Source of the DNA: Sulfurospirillaceae bacterium
GTDB lineage: Bacteria > Campylobacterota > Campylobacteria > Campylobacterales > Sulfurospirillaceae
Direction of reading: 5' to 3'
Length of the DNA stretch: 45,139 bases
Assembly (NCBI GenBank): GCA_028693565.1
Contig: JAQUVE010000005.1
Coordinates: 1 to 45,139, forward strand
The notes under the pieces are model-generated. The model saw only the letters and a program-made list of their open reading frames with translations. It had not been told where the DNA came from and did no database searches. The position numbers were made by a program, and so were the translations under genes. Each line of letters begins with the position of its first letter. Positions within the stretch are counted from its first letter, which is position 1. Below, one piece after another: positions 7,901-16,073 of the stretch.

Positions 7901-7906
7901 TATGAT
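7901..7906 (+). promoter_or_regulatory. Probable ssrA promoter -10 box
   Basis: TATGAT lies 20 bp before the mature tmRNA 5' end. Transcription would start near 7913, leaving a short leader for RNase P to remove. No clear -35 is visible. Confidence 0.4.
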
Positions 7907-7925
7907 AAAATTGAAGTTCTATTCT

Positions 7926-8299
7926 GGGGTTGACATGGCTTCGACAGGAGTAGTTTTAGCTTATGGCTGCATGTCGGAAGTGAGGGTCTTTCGTTACACA
8001 ACCTTCAAACAATAACTGCTAACAACAGTAACTATCGTCCTGCTTACGCTGTAGCGTAAGTTTAATAAATAACGGACTGCTTCCCCCTTTAATGCTATTT
8101 GAGGAGGACCGGGAAGTATCATAGCCATAATAGCTATATTACATGAACGCCTTTACATGTAACGAAGTTAAAGGCTCGTCTTGTGTAGTTTTCTGATTGT
8201 TGTACGAAGCGAGATCAAACACTATCAACAATATCTAAGCATGTAGACGTCATAGGTGGCTATTTTTGGACTGGGGTTCAATTCCCCACAACTCCACCA
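7926..8299 (+). ncRNA. ssrA: Transfer-messenger RNA (tmRNA)
   Basis: The 5' end GGGGTTGACATGGCTTCGAC and the 3' end with a T-arm (GGTTCAATTCC) and encoded CCA are the hallmark ends of one-piece tmRNA and pair as a tRNA-like domain. The tag frame starts at GCT 8018 and stops with TAA at 8057-8059. It encodes ANNSNYRPAYAVA, clearly of the ANN...PAYA type seen in Campylobacter and Helicobacter. The RNA rescues ribosomes stalled on broken messages and marks the products for proteolysis. Its 3' end is a classical integration site, and a relic integrase lies immediately downstream. Confidence 0.97.
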
Positions 8300-8303
8300 A
8301 TTT
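8286..8303. other. Putative attL within the ssrA 3' end
   Basis: The tmRNA 3' terminus contains CCACAACTCCA at 8286-8296 followed by CCAATTTT. The 11-mer recurs at 10446 followed by ATTTTT, beyond the Fic gene. This is consistent with integration at ssrA. Confidence 0.45.
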
Positions 8304-8330
8304 TACCTTCAAAAGGATTCGTAAGAATAT

Positions 8331-8356
8331 AAAAGCCTCTTCAAATAGGGCTTTTT
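8331..8356 (+). terminator. ssrA terminator
   Basis: AAAAGCC (8331-8337) pairs with GGCTTTT (8349-8355), with T's completing the run. It lies 31 nt after the tmRNA CCA end. Confidence 0.7.
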
Positions 8357-8383
8357 CGCTTCGTCTGTATTCATGTAAATCCA

Positions 8384-8898
8384 TTGACTTCCAATATTTC
8401 TTACGGTAGTATTAACGGTATAGCCATTTACAACACAAGTGAATACCGTAACGTAAAACCTCTCACAGATACCGAAATAAAGCTCGCTAAACCCAAAGAC
8501 AAATTATATAAATTAAGCGACGGACAAAATTTATTTTTTGTCGTTCAGCCCAATGGTACTAAGTTCTTTCGATATCTTTTTCCTATAAGAGAAGTTCTTT
8601 TGTCTTTCCAAGCCCAACTTCAAGCTTAAAAGTCATTAGCGAGGGTACGCTTAATCAAGCACTTATGCGATTAGGATATAAAGACACCATGACACCTCAT
8701 GGCTTTAGAGCTGTGTTTTCTACTACGGCACATGAGCATATCAAAGAGCATGGTTTTCATACAGCAATCATTGAATCATGTTTAGCGCACACCGATACCA
8801 ATAAAGTACGTTCCGCATACAATCGTGAAAGCAAAATGAAGTATTTTGAAGAGAAAAGAGAGCTTATTGAGTGGTGGGAAAAGTGGTTAGCTAATTAA
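8384..8898 (+). pseudogene. Broken P4-type tyrosine integrase
   Basis: Two fragments in different frames are joined near 8600. The first (about 8450-8595) holds the N-terminal arm-binding domain of P4-like integrases (LTDTEIKLAKPKDKLYKLSDGQ, then FVVQPNGTKFFRYL). The second (from about 8605 to 8898, frame of 8665) holds the end of the catalytic domain: ISEGTLNQALMRLGY, the HGFR box with catalytic Arg, and VRSAYNRE with the nucleophile Tyr. Roughly the middle half of the usual 400 residues, including the first catalytic Arg, is missing, so it cannot be active. Its place directly behind ssrA is typical for an island integrase. Confidence 0.85.
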
Positions 8899-9132
8899 GA
8901 AGTCAATTTCATAATACTTATTATTAAATTGATATGAGTAAAAAAATTGAGCTGATTTTTTACCTTAAAATATTTTTTTTACTATTTGTTGTGAAAAGCA
9001 CTATAATGAAAAATATTGATAGTCAAAAAGGAAGTAGTGCACGGCCAAGAATGGAAGTAATTGAGTCTTATTTTATAATACTTATTTCGATATAATGGTA
9101 ATTCAAAAACATTTAAAGAGAAGTAGTGAAAC
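8899..9132 (+). promoter_or_regulatory. AT-rich leader region of the Fic gene, -10 box at 9091
   Basis: This 234-bp region is very AT-rich. TATAAT at 9091-9096 is the likely fic promoter, with a start near 9103. A second TATAAT at 9002-9007 precedes a 29-codon frame of no recognisable character. A 13-bp block (ATAATACTTATT type) occurs near 8911 and near 9075. Nothing else is supported. Confidence 0.4.
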
Positions 9133-10299
9133 ATGATAGAAGAACTAAATAGTAAAAAAATTGCGATTCCTGACCCATCTTGGGGAAGTGATTTGGCTAA
9201 TATTATTTTGGATTTGGAAAAGCTACGGACTCGACATCTTAGTGGTAATGTTCCTCCATATATCTTTTTCCAGCTCAAAAATATCTTTCAAATTTTAGAG
9301 ACCTTAGGTTCTGCTAGGATTGAGGGAAACAACACTACATTATCTGAGTATGTCGAAAAACTTATTGATACCCATATTAAAGATGAAAGTGATGATGAAA
9401 TAAAGAATCTAGAGAATGCCATACGATTTATAGAAGAAAATACAGATGAAGAGACTATTTTTAATCGTGCTTATATCTCGCAGATTCATAAAATTATCAC
9501 AAAAGATTTAACGCCACCACCACATGGTGAAGGCTCTAAATACCCAGGAGAGCTGAGAAAACATGATGTAAGTATTAAAAAATCAGGGCATACTCCACCA
9601 CAACATTTTGTCTTAGTTGAATATTTTGAAAAATTTGTTGAGTTCATCAATGCTCCTTATAAAGAGCAATATCAACTTTTAATGGTAGCAATTGCGCATC
9701 ATCGATTTGAACATATTCACCCCTTTGACAACGGAAATGGTCGGATGGGACGGCTTTTAAATTATGCTTTTTTGATAAAACTGGGTTTTAAAGTAAAACA
9801 AGGAAGACTTATCAATCCTTCTTCAGTTTTTTATACCAATAGAGACCAATACTATGACATGCTTTCACGTGCTGATAGTTTAGAAGCAAGTGATTTGTTG
9901 GCATGGTGTGAGTACTTCTTAAGAGGTCTCAAAAACGAGATTGAAAAGATAGACCATCTTTTAAAAAAAGAATATGTGCAAAAAGAGATACTTTTACCAA
10001 CGTTAAAAATAGCGCTTGAAAGAGAACATATCACAAAACAAGAATTCGACATCTTGTCTTATCTTATCAAAAAAGATGATATGGCAATGAAAGCTGAAGA
10101 GCTTAGTACATTTGGGATAACAGACTCAAAGAAAAAATCGTTAGTTATAAATAAATTAAGAGATAAAAAAATGATTGCACCTATAACAGATGGTGGGCGA
10201 ATATACACCGTACACTTTGTAAACAATTATCTCTTACGAGGAATTATGCAAGTATTAAAAGAAAATGGGTTTGTATCTGATTTTTTGAATAATAACTAG
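9133..10299 (+). CDS. Fic family protein, probable AMP-transferase
   Basis: This 388-residue protein contains the Fic active-site motif HPFDNGNGRMGR starting at H196, with all key residues present. The N-terminal domain carries the inhibitory-helix motif S60-A-R-I-E64-G65, matching (S/T)xxxE(G/N). It therefore belongs to the class whose inhibitor is built into its own N-terminus. The C-terminal third (about 285-388) resembles a winged helix (TKQEFDILSYLI, then VINKLRDKKMIAP). Fic enzymes transfer AMP or a related group to a hydroxyl side chain of a target protein. The target here is unknown. No separate antitoxin gene is nearby, as expected with in-cis inhibition. It is the only intact gene in the ssrA island and is AT-rich, consistent with transfer. 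Confidence 0.9.
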   Translation: MIEELNSKKIAIPDPSWGSDLANIILDLEKLRTRHLSGNVPPYIFFQLKNIFQILETLGSARIEGNNTTLSEYVEKLIDTHIKDESDDEIKNLENAIRFIEENTDEETIFNRAYISQIHKIITKDLTPPPHGEGSKYPGELRKHDVSIKKSGHTPPQHFVLVEYFEKFVEFINAPYKEQYQLLMVAIAHHRFEHIHPFDNGNGRMGRLLNYAFLIKLGFKVKQGRLINPSSVFYTNRDQYYDMLSRADSLEASDLLAWCEYFLRGLKNEIEKIDHLLKKEYVQKEILLPTLKIALEREHITKQEFDILSYLIKKDDMAMKAEELSTFGITDSKKKSLVINKLRDKKMIAPITDGGRIYTVHFVNNYLLRGIMQVLKENGFVSDFLNNN

Positions 10300-10339
10300 A
10301 ACACGACATACATCGTTGCTCGATATTATTTGCCCACAG

Positions 10340-10376
10340 TAAAAAATACAATAAATACTTTTCACGGTATTTTTTA
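10340..10376 (+). terminator. AT-rich inverted repeat behind fic
   Basis: TAAAAAATAC (10340-10349) pairs perfectly with GTATTTTTTA (10367-10376). A second pair, GTTGCT (10315-10320) with AGCAAC (10378-10383), encloses it. The inner stem has few G-C pairs, so termination strength is doubtful. It may be a relic end structure of the island. Confidence 0.35.
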
Positions 10377-10445
10377 TAGCAACAAATAATGCAGTATATG
10401 GATAAAACATCTATTTATAGACATTTTAAAGATTAGTTTGGTTAT

Positions 10446-10462
10446 CCACAACTCCAATTTTT
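10446..10462. other. Putative degenerate attR
   Basis: CCACAACTCCA followed by ATTTTT repeats the ssrA 3' end in the same orientation, lacking three bases (CCA). It lies between fic and the convergent lysR and would define a relic element of about 2.15 kb. Confidence 0.45.
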
Positions 10463-10465
10463 CTA

Positions 10466-11305
10466 TCAAGGCTTATGGTTTAGCCTTAGCGTTTTTAAAT
10501 ACTCTGCAATCATAGGGACATAATCTTTTCGACATACTAAATGCGTTTCTAAACCACACTCTTTTTCAGGCAGTTTAGTGAGTTTTAAATCTTTGCTATA
10601 GCCGTATTTATCAACAATAATCTTTGATAAGAAGGCTCTCCCCATACCCGCTTTGACACATCCCAACATCACTTCATAATTTTCTAAAATGATGGTTTTA
10701 TAAGTATTATTTCCCGCTTGTTTGCAATAATTTTGAAAATATTGAAAATGCGTACTTAGTTCACGATACCCTAAAATGCAATTTTGACTCTTTCTGGATT
10801 TAGATTCAACCACATACAAATCATCATTAAAAGTATTTAAAATTTCAATATCCTTATGATTGGGATTACCCGTAATAAAGGCAATATCAACCTTGTAATC
10901 CAATAGTTTCTCAAGCACCTGCGGCGTACCACTGGCGTAAAGCTCAAATTCCATTTGAGGAAAATCATGCTTTAATTGTTCGATAAATGGCAAAAGCCTA
11001 ATGGTTGCATTTGCTTGAGAAGTGCCTATGCGTAAGAGTTCTTGATGTGTCAGATTTTTCATATGTAAAATTGCCATTTCAACTTTTTGCACAATCTCAA
11101 CAGCATAGGGATAAAGTTTTTCACCCTCATGGGTTAAAATGACCCCTTTTGGTACACGATGAAACAGGGGATAACCTAGTTTTTTTTCTAATTGTTTGAT
11201 GCGAAGCGTGACATTGGACTGAGTAAAGTTGAGCTCATTGGCTCCAAGTGAGATGCTTTTGTGATTGGCAACAGCTACAAATACTTTCAACAATGATGAA
11301 TCCAT
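10466..11305 (-). CDS. LysR family transcriptional regulator
   Basis: This 279-residue protein has an N-terminal winged helix-turn-helix (residues 1-60: LLKVFVAVANHKSISLGANELNFTQS region, with VTLRIKQLEKKLG as recognition part) and a periplasmic-binding-like effector domain (about 90-279). It is divergent from the dehydratase/dehalogenase operon with 90 bp between the start codons, the usual arrangement for a LysR regulator of the neighbouring genes. The inducer is probably an organic acid of that pathway. The start at 11305 follows AGGAG. Confidence 0.92.
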   Translation of the reverse strand: MDSSLLKVFVAVANHKSISLGANELNFTQSNVTLRIKQLEKKLGYPLFHRVPKGVILTHEGEKLYPYAVEIVQKVEMAILHMKNLTHQELLRIGTSQANATIRLLPFIEQLKHDFPQMEFELYASGTPQVLEKLLDYKVDIAFITGNPNHKDIEILNTFNDDLYVVESKSRKSQNCILGYRELSTHFQYFQNYCKQAGNNTYKTIILENYEVMLGCVKAGMGRAFLSKIIVDKYGYSKDLKLTKLPEKECGLETHLVCRKDYVPMIAEYLKTLRLNHKP

Positions 11306-11360
11306 ATTGCTCTCCTTTATATTGTCTATAATTATGTATTATTTGATTTTAAATAACTTT

Positions 11361-11386
11361 TTGCAATATAATAGCGAAAATTGCAA
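11361..11386 (+). promoter_or_regulatory. Promoter of the dehydratase/dehalogenase operon
   Basis: TATAAT (11367-11372) lies between two TTGCAA copies (11361-11366 and 11381-11386) spaced 20 bp. Transcription would start near 11379, 17 nt before the first gene. No -35 is evident, consistent with LysR activation. An AT-rich near-palindrome around 11327-11342 is a possible LysR site. Confidence 0.5.
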
Positions 11387-11395
11387 GGAGATGTT

Positions 11396-12649
11396 ATGCA
11401 TGCGATTGAAAAACTGCTGGCAAAAAAAGCAGGTAAAGCTTCTGTACAAACAGGAGAAATCATCAATTGTGAGATAGATATGGCAGGCATTAATGATTTG
11501 TATCTTCAAACGATTCGCTCTTTTTTTGAGATGGGTGCAACGCGTGTATTTAACCCTCATAAAGTCATTATGTTCATGGACCATTACGCACCTGCTTCCA
11601 CCATAACACAAGCTCAAAATCAAAAACAATTTCGCGAATTTTGTTGGGAGCAAGGGATTGACCTACTCATGGACATCGACCAAGGCGTATGTCACCAAGT
11701 TTTAGCAGACAAAGGACTAGCTTATCCAGGGGAAATTGTGGTCATCACCGATTCTCATACGACAACACATGGCGCTTTTGGAGCTTTTGGAACGGGCGTA
11801 GGGGCGACTGATTTGGCTATTATTTTAGCCACAGGCAAATTGTGGTTTAGAGTGCCTGAGATTATCAAAATTAACTTTGAGGGTATTCCTCAAAAAGGCG
11901 TTTATGCCAAAGATATGATTTTATATGCGATTGGTAAATTGGGTGCGGACTATGCCGTGTATAAGGCCATTGAGTTTGGTGGCTCAACGCTTCAGCATCT
12001 CTGCGTTTCAGAACGTATGGCGATGTGCAATATGAGTACTGAAATGGGTGCGAAAGCAAGCTACATTCAGCCTGATGCGATAACGATGGCTTTTTTGAAT
12101 GAAAAAGTGACCCATCCTTATGAAATCTATCAAACGGATGCCAATTTTTGCTATGTCGATGAAATTACGTTTGATATTTCTCATCTTACCCCACAACTCT
12201 CCGCTCCTTCGAGTGTTGATAATGTCGATGATATCAGTAAATACATCGGTATCGCCATTGATCAAGCTTATTTGGGCTCTTGCACAGGTGGTAGAGCTGA
12301 GGATATAGGTATCGCTGCGGCTATCTTAGAGGGTAAAAAAATCTCTTCTCGCACACGTTTTGTTATTGTGCCAGCTTCCAAAGGTGTTTTACTTGAAGCG
12401 ATGGAAAAAGGCTATGTCAAAACCTTGATGGAAGCAGGAGCGACCTTTGTCACACCAGGCTGTGCGGCATGTTTGGGAACGCATGAAGGGATGCTTGCAT
12501 CGGGGGAAACATGCATTACCACGGCCAATCGTAACTTTCCTGGTCGGATGGGACATGTGAGCGCACAGATATTTTTAGGCTCACCTGCAGCTGTTGCGGC
12601 GTCTGCTTTAATGGGCAAAATCGTTGATCCACGTGATTATTTAAAATAA
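11396..12649 (+). CDS. Aconitase-superfamily dehydratase, large subunit (LeuC/HacA-like)
   Basis: This 417-residue protein has the iron-sulfur ligands of the family: Cys in YLGSCTGGR and the Cys pair in TPGCAACLG. It also has conserved DSHTTTHGAFGAFGTGVGATD and the C-terminal NRNFPGRMG. Such enzymes bind a 4Fe-4S cluster and isomerise or hydrate 2-hydroxy or unsaturated di- and tricarboxylic acids. It is of the compact type with a separate small subunit, encoded 13 bp downstream. It is not set in a leucine operon (no leuA or leuB nearby), so 3-isopropylmalate is not an obvious substrate; dimethylmalate, maleate or homoaconitate are alternatives. The ATG at 11396 is chosen for its AAGGAG five bases upstream; a TTG at 11381 is in frame but overlaps that site. 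Confidence 0.9.
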   Translation: MHAIEKLLAKKAGKASVQTGEIINCEIDMAGINDLYLQTIRSFFEMGATRVFNPHKVIMFMDHYAPASTITQAQNQKQFREFCWEQGIDLLMDIDQGVCHQVLADKGLAYPGEIVVITDSHTTTHGAFGAFGTGVGATDLAIILATGKLWFRVPEIIKINFEGIPQKGVYAKDMILYAIGKLGADYAVYKAIEFGGSTLQHLCVSERMAMCNMSTEMGAKASYIQPDAITMAFLNEKVTHPYEIYQTDANFCYVDEITFDISHLTPQLSAPSSVDNVDDISKYIGIAIDQAYLGSCTGGRAEDIGIAAAILEGKKISSRTRFVIVPASKGVLLEAMEKGYVKTLMEAGATFVTPGCAACLGTHEGMLASGETCITTANRNFPGRMGHVSAQIFLGSPAAVAASALMGKIVDPRDYLK

Positions 12650-12662
12650 CTAAGGAGATAAA

Positions 12663-13166
12663 ATGAAACCCATACTGATGGGAAAAGCGTTTCTCTTTGG
12701 CAACAACATTGATACAGACCAAATCTATCCCGGTCGATTTGTTGAATTGACCGATGCCAAAGACATAGCACAATATGCGATGCACGGAGTCGACCCAGAA
12801 TTTATCACTAAAGTCCGTGACGGCGATATCATCGTTGCAGGAACCAATTTTGGTTGTGGTTCGAGTCGTGAACACGCTGCAATTACCCTAAAAGAAGTTG
12901 GTATTGGTGCTATTATTGCAGAGTCTTTTGCACGTATTTTTTACCGCAATGCTATCAATTTAGGATTGCCTCTGTTTATATGTCCTCATATTTCAACACT
13001 AATACAACACAATGATCGTGTGAGTATCGATGTTTTTACAGGTGTTATAAGTAACGCTTCAGGACCTTTAGCCAAAGCAGAACCTTTATCAGAATATGTC
13101 GTTCATATCTTAGAAAGTGGGGGTATAAAGCCTCTGGTTAAGCAACAACTTGAAGAGAGGAGTTAA
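12663..13166 (+). CDS. Aconitase-superfamily dehydratase, small subunit (LeuD-like)
   Basis: This 167-residue swivel-domain protein carries NNIDTDQIYPGRF near its start and GTNFGCGSSREHA (about residues 60-72), the substrate-binding signature of LeuD-type subunits. It completes the active site of the preceding large subunit. The substrate-selecting loop after DTDQI reads YPGRFVEL, not the YLRT-type loop typical of isopropylmalate isomerases. That argues for another substrate, though specificity cannot be read with confidence. It ends 1 bp before the next gene's start. Confidence 0.9.
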   Translation: MKPILMGKAFLFGNNIDTDQIYPGRFVELTDAKDIAQYAMHGVDPEFITKVRDGDIIVAGTNFGCGSSREHAAITLKEVGIGAIIAESFARIFYRNAINLGLPLFICPHISTLIQHNDRVSIDVFTGVISNASGPLAKAEPLSEYVVHILESGGIKPLVKQQLEERS

Positions 13167-13167
13167 G

Positions 13168-14106
13168 ATGGCAATGGATCACTATTTTTTAGGCTTTAAA
13201 AGGCAATTGATTGATGTAGGAGAAGGTATTGTTATCAATACCCTTGTAGGAGGAAACGGTAAAGAGGTTATTTTACTTTTGCATGGACATCCTGAGAATT
13301 ATTTGATTTGGCGTGATATTGCACCTATACTAGCCAAAGAGTATACCGTTGTCGTAACTGACCTTCGAGGCTATGGTGACAGCTCAAAACCTACAGGGTT
13401 GCCTGATCATTCTAATTATTCTAAACGAGTGATGGCACAAGACCAAGTAAGCGTCATGGAAACATTAGGCTTTGACTCCTTTCATGTTGTAGGACACGAT
13501 CGAGGAGCAAGAGTGGCGCATCGTTTAATACTTGATTTCCCGCAAAAAGCACTTACATGTACGATGATGGATATCTTACCAACGTATGATATGTATGAAC
13601 AAACCAATCGAGAATTTGCAACGAAGTATTGGCATTGGTTTTTTTACATCCAAAAAGTGGGCTTTCCTGAGCGTTTTTTAGGGGCTGATCCTGAGTATTT
13701 TATTCGTACCAATCTGCTCAATAAAATAGCACCTGAAGCTTTAAAAAGATTTCCAGAAGATGTTATTCAAGAATATATTCGTCATTACAGTGACCCCGCT
13801 TGTCTTCATGGAATTTGCGAAGATTATCGTGCTTCAAATACCATCGACTTAGAGCATGACAAAAAAGACAGAGAACATCGTATTAGCACGCCTATTTTAG
13901 CCCTTTGGGGTGGCAATGGTGTCGTTGGAAAACTGTGGGATGTGCTAGAGGGATGGCGAATGTTTGCCGATGATGTGAGTGGGTTTGCCGTTGAAAACTG
14001 TGGTCATTTTGTTCCTGAAGAAAAACCTGAAATTTGCCTTGAGGCAATGCTTGCATTTTTTAGAAAAAAAGCCAAACTAACAAAGCCAGTCCAAACAGAA
14101 GGTTAA
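13168..14106 (+). CDS. Haloacetate (fluoroacetate) dehalogenase-like alpha/beta hydrolase
   Basis: This 312-residue alpha/beta hydrolase shows the full residue set known from Rhodopseudomonas palustris fluoroacetate dehalogenase. It has the nucleophile D111 in GHDRGAR, carboxylate-binding R112 and R115, the catalytic acid D135, halide-pocket H156 and W157 (in YWHWF) and Y220, and the catalytic H280 in CGHF. Numbering is shifted by one or zero from that enzyme (D110, R111, R114, D134, H155, W156, Y219, H280). It should hydrolyse 2-haloacetates to glycolate and halide in the cytoplasm. It is the third gene of the dehydratase operon. The start at 13168 has AGGAG five bases upstream; the TTG at 13150 would overlap the previous gene. 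Real substrate and halide preference need assays. Confidence 0.88.
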   Translation: MAMDHYFLGFKRQLIDVGEGIVINTLVGGNGKEVILLLHGHPENYLIWRDIAPILAKEYTVVVTDLRGYGDSSKPTGLPDHSNYSKRVMAQDQVSVMETLGFDSFHVVGHDRGARVAHRLILDFPQKALTCTMMDILPTYDMYEQTNREFATKYWHWFFYIQKVGFPERFLGADPEYFIRTNLLNKIAPEALKRFPEDVIQEYIRHYSDPACLHGICEDYRASNTIDLEHDKKDREHRISTPILALWGGNGVVGKLWDVLEGWRMFADDVSGFAVENCGHFVPEEKPEICLEAMLAFFRKKAKLTKPVQTEG

Positions 14107-14377
14107 ACCAACTCATACCATCTTCAAAAAGCATGATTAAGAGTTCATACGATTTGGCTTCCGCAAAGGATGCCGCAAGAAGAAGAGCTGCTTTTGCGTA
14201 CTGCGTAATCTCAGCACCCCAAATATAAGCGATAATCTCAGGAAGGATAAAAAAAATAATAACGCCTAAAATGCCCCAAAGACTCTTTTGGGGTTTCATG
14301 GATTTAAACGCTTCTTGAACTTTTGGATTTTGTGCGATTTGTCGTGCTTTTTCATTAAATGCTCTTTTGTTAGCCAT
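14060..14377 (-). CDS. Small membrane protein of unknown function
   Basis: The 105-residue protein has a basic N-terminal helix (residues 1-32) and about three hydrophobic segments (33-52, 58-72 and 88-105), ending abruptly in VWLFF. Its start overlaps the stop of the helicase gene in an ATGGCTAA arrangement, suggesting translational coupling. Its 3' end overlaps the convergent dehalogenase gene by 47 bp. No family is recognised. The coupling and plausible composition support a real gene. Confidence 0.7.
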   Translation of the reverse strand: MANKRAFNEKARQIAQNPKVQEAFKSMKPQKSLWGILGVIIFFILPEIIAYIWGAEITQYAKAALLLAASFAEAKSYELLIMLFEDGMSWFNLLFGLALLVWLFF

Positions 14378-15608
14378 TCTCTTTTTGCGCCTTTTCTCTG
14401 AGTTTATCTTTTTTACTTTTGCGCTTGCCCTTCACAGGAGCACTACCTTTTTCTTTAATAGGCGCCTCACCAACCAATTCAAAGCCCGCTATCTGCTCAA
14501 AAGGCAAATGGATAGAAGAGCGTTTTTCGATTAAGGCAAAATGCGCCTTATCCACATGGTCGATAAAGGAGATAGCAACACCATCTTTGCCTGCCCTCCC
14601 CGTTCGCCCAATACGGTGAATGTAATCTTCAGGGGAGCGAGGTAAATCAAAATTCACCACGCACTGTACATCATTAATATCAAGACCTCGCGCGGCAATA
14701 TCCGTTGCAAATAAAATGCGAATTTTACGTGCTTTAAAGGCATCAAGTGTCCAAGTCCTATCATCTTGATTTAAAGCGCCATGAAATGATTCAGCTGAAA
14801 AACCATGTTTACGAAACTTCTCCGCGATATTATCAGAAGCCCGTTTATTTGCCATAAAAACCAAGACCAAATCCCAAGCGTTTGTGTGTAAAAGATGCCG
14901 CAATAATGGACCACGATTTTCACGATTGACCTCAATGGCATGCTGTGCGATTTTAGCAACTGTTGGAGTTTCTTCTTCGATACTGACTTCAACAGCGTTT
15001 TGAGTGATATGTGATGCAATGGTTTGCATTTTAAGCGGATAGGTTGCTGAAAAAAGAAGATTTTGCCGTTGTTTTGGTAGCTCCTTTAAAACAAGCTCCA
15101 ACTCCTCTGCAAAACCTAAGTCTAACATTTTGTCCGCTTCATCCAATACAAAATGCTTAACATGTAAAAGATTGATTTGCTTTTTGGCAACAATGTCCAA
15201 CAAACGACCCGACGTTGCCACGACAATATCACACCCTTGTTGGATGTCGTAAAGTTGCTCACCGATACGCTCACCACCAATGATGCTAACTACTTTTGGC
15301 TTGCTATCCAACAATGCTCCAAAAGCGCGAAATGCCTCAGCCACTTGCAGCGTTAACTCACGTGTGGGTGTTAAAACCAACACGTTTATTTTTGCTTTAC
15401 CTTCACCTTTATTGTGCGCCCACAACTCCAAAAGTGGCAAGACAAAGCTTGCACTTTTCCCACTACCCGTTTGCGCCTGCGCTAAAATATCACTTCCTTC
15501 CAACACTAAAGGAATCACTTTTTTTTGAATCGGCGTTGGCGCTAAAAAGCCCTCTTCAGAAAGTGCTTGGAGGATTTGAGGGCAGAATTTAAGGGTGGAA
15601 AATGGCAT
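14370..15608 (-). CDS. DEAD-box RNA helicase (RhlE-like)
   Basis: This 412-residue protein has all helicase motifs in order: the Q motif (FCPQILQALSEEGFLAPTPIQ), AQTGSGKSA, PTRELTLQV, LDEADKMLDLGF, the SAT box, and in domain 2 ATDIAARGLDI and HRIGRTGRAGKDG. A basic Lys-rich tail (about 390-412) likely aids RNA binding. It unwinds short RNA duplexes with ATP, typically in ribosome assembly or mRNA turnover. It is followed by the coupled small membrane protein. RhlE-type is the closest match by eye. Confidence 0.93.
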   Translation of the reverse strand: MPFSTLKFCPQILQALSEEGFLAPTPIQKKVIPLVLEGSDILAQAQTGSGKSASFVLPLLELWAHNKGEGKAKINVLVLTPTRELTLQVAEAFRAFGALLDSKPKVVSIIGGERIGEQLYDIQQGCDIVVATSGRLLDIVAKKQINLLHVKHFVLDEADKMLDLGFAEELELVLKELPKQRQNLLFSATYPLKMQTIASHITQNAVEVSIEEETPTVAKIAQHAIEVNRENRGPLLRHLLHTNAWDLVLVFMANKRASDNIAEKFRKHGFSAESFHGALNQDDRTWTLDAFKARKIRILFATDIAARGLDINDVQCVVNFDLPRSPEDYIHRIGRTGRAGKDGVAISFIDHVDKAHFALIEKRSSIHLPFEQIAGFELVGEAPIKEKGSAPVKGKRKSKKDKLREKAQKENG

Positions 15609-15720
15609 CGTTTGGCATCCTTTGAGTCTTTATGCCATTGTAGAATGTTTTCACTTTAGAGGAGGTTTAAAAATTGATGTGTAAAGAAAAATTCGGATAT
15701 TATTGCGCAAAGGAATGAAC

Positions 15721-15936
15721 ATGAAATTTGAACTAGAAGAAGACTACATCGAGTTGTTTAAACTACTCAAAGTCTTGGGGCTTGCAGAAAGTGGAGCGCA
15801 TGCTAAAATGCTCATCGAAGAGGAACAAGTGAAACGAAACGGTGAAGTGGAGACAAGAAAACGTGCTAAAATCGTTGCAGGCGAGCAGATCGAAGTGGGC
15901 GGTGAAATCATCACAGTTGAAGCCATTTCGATGTGA
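15721..15936 (+). CDS. S4-domain RNA-binding protein (YbcJ/RlbA-like)
   Basis: The 71-residue protein is a single S4 domain: FKLLKVLGLAESGAHAKMLI, then the turn with VKRNGEVETRKRAKIVAG, then IEVGGEIITVEA. Such small stand-alone proteins bind structured RNA, probably ribosomal. The start at 15721 is preceded by AAAGGA at proper distance. An in-frame ATG six bases earlier lies too close to that site. It is divergent from the helicase gene. Confidence 0.88.
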   Translation: MKFELEEDYIELFKLLKVLGLAESGAHAKMLIEEEQVKRNGEVETRKRAKIVAGEQIEVGGEIITVEAISM

Positions 15937-16073
15937 AATAGGACACACCTACTTTAAAAAGCATTGTTTTCTCTAATTTAATTTGGAGTATAGTACCTCC
16001 TTCATTTTAAACACTACAATGCATCCTCAAAACGTTTTTTGTCGCTACTGCATTCATGAAGGATGGCTAAACT

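Noticed and set aside
8982-9278. 98-codon minus-strand frame over the start of fic
   Set aside because: It overlaps the conserved Fic N-terminal domain, has no ribosome binding site and no recognisable features.
15280-15592. Two plus-strand frames of 82 and 98 codons
   Set aside because: Both are antisense shadows of the DEAD-box helicase gene.
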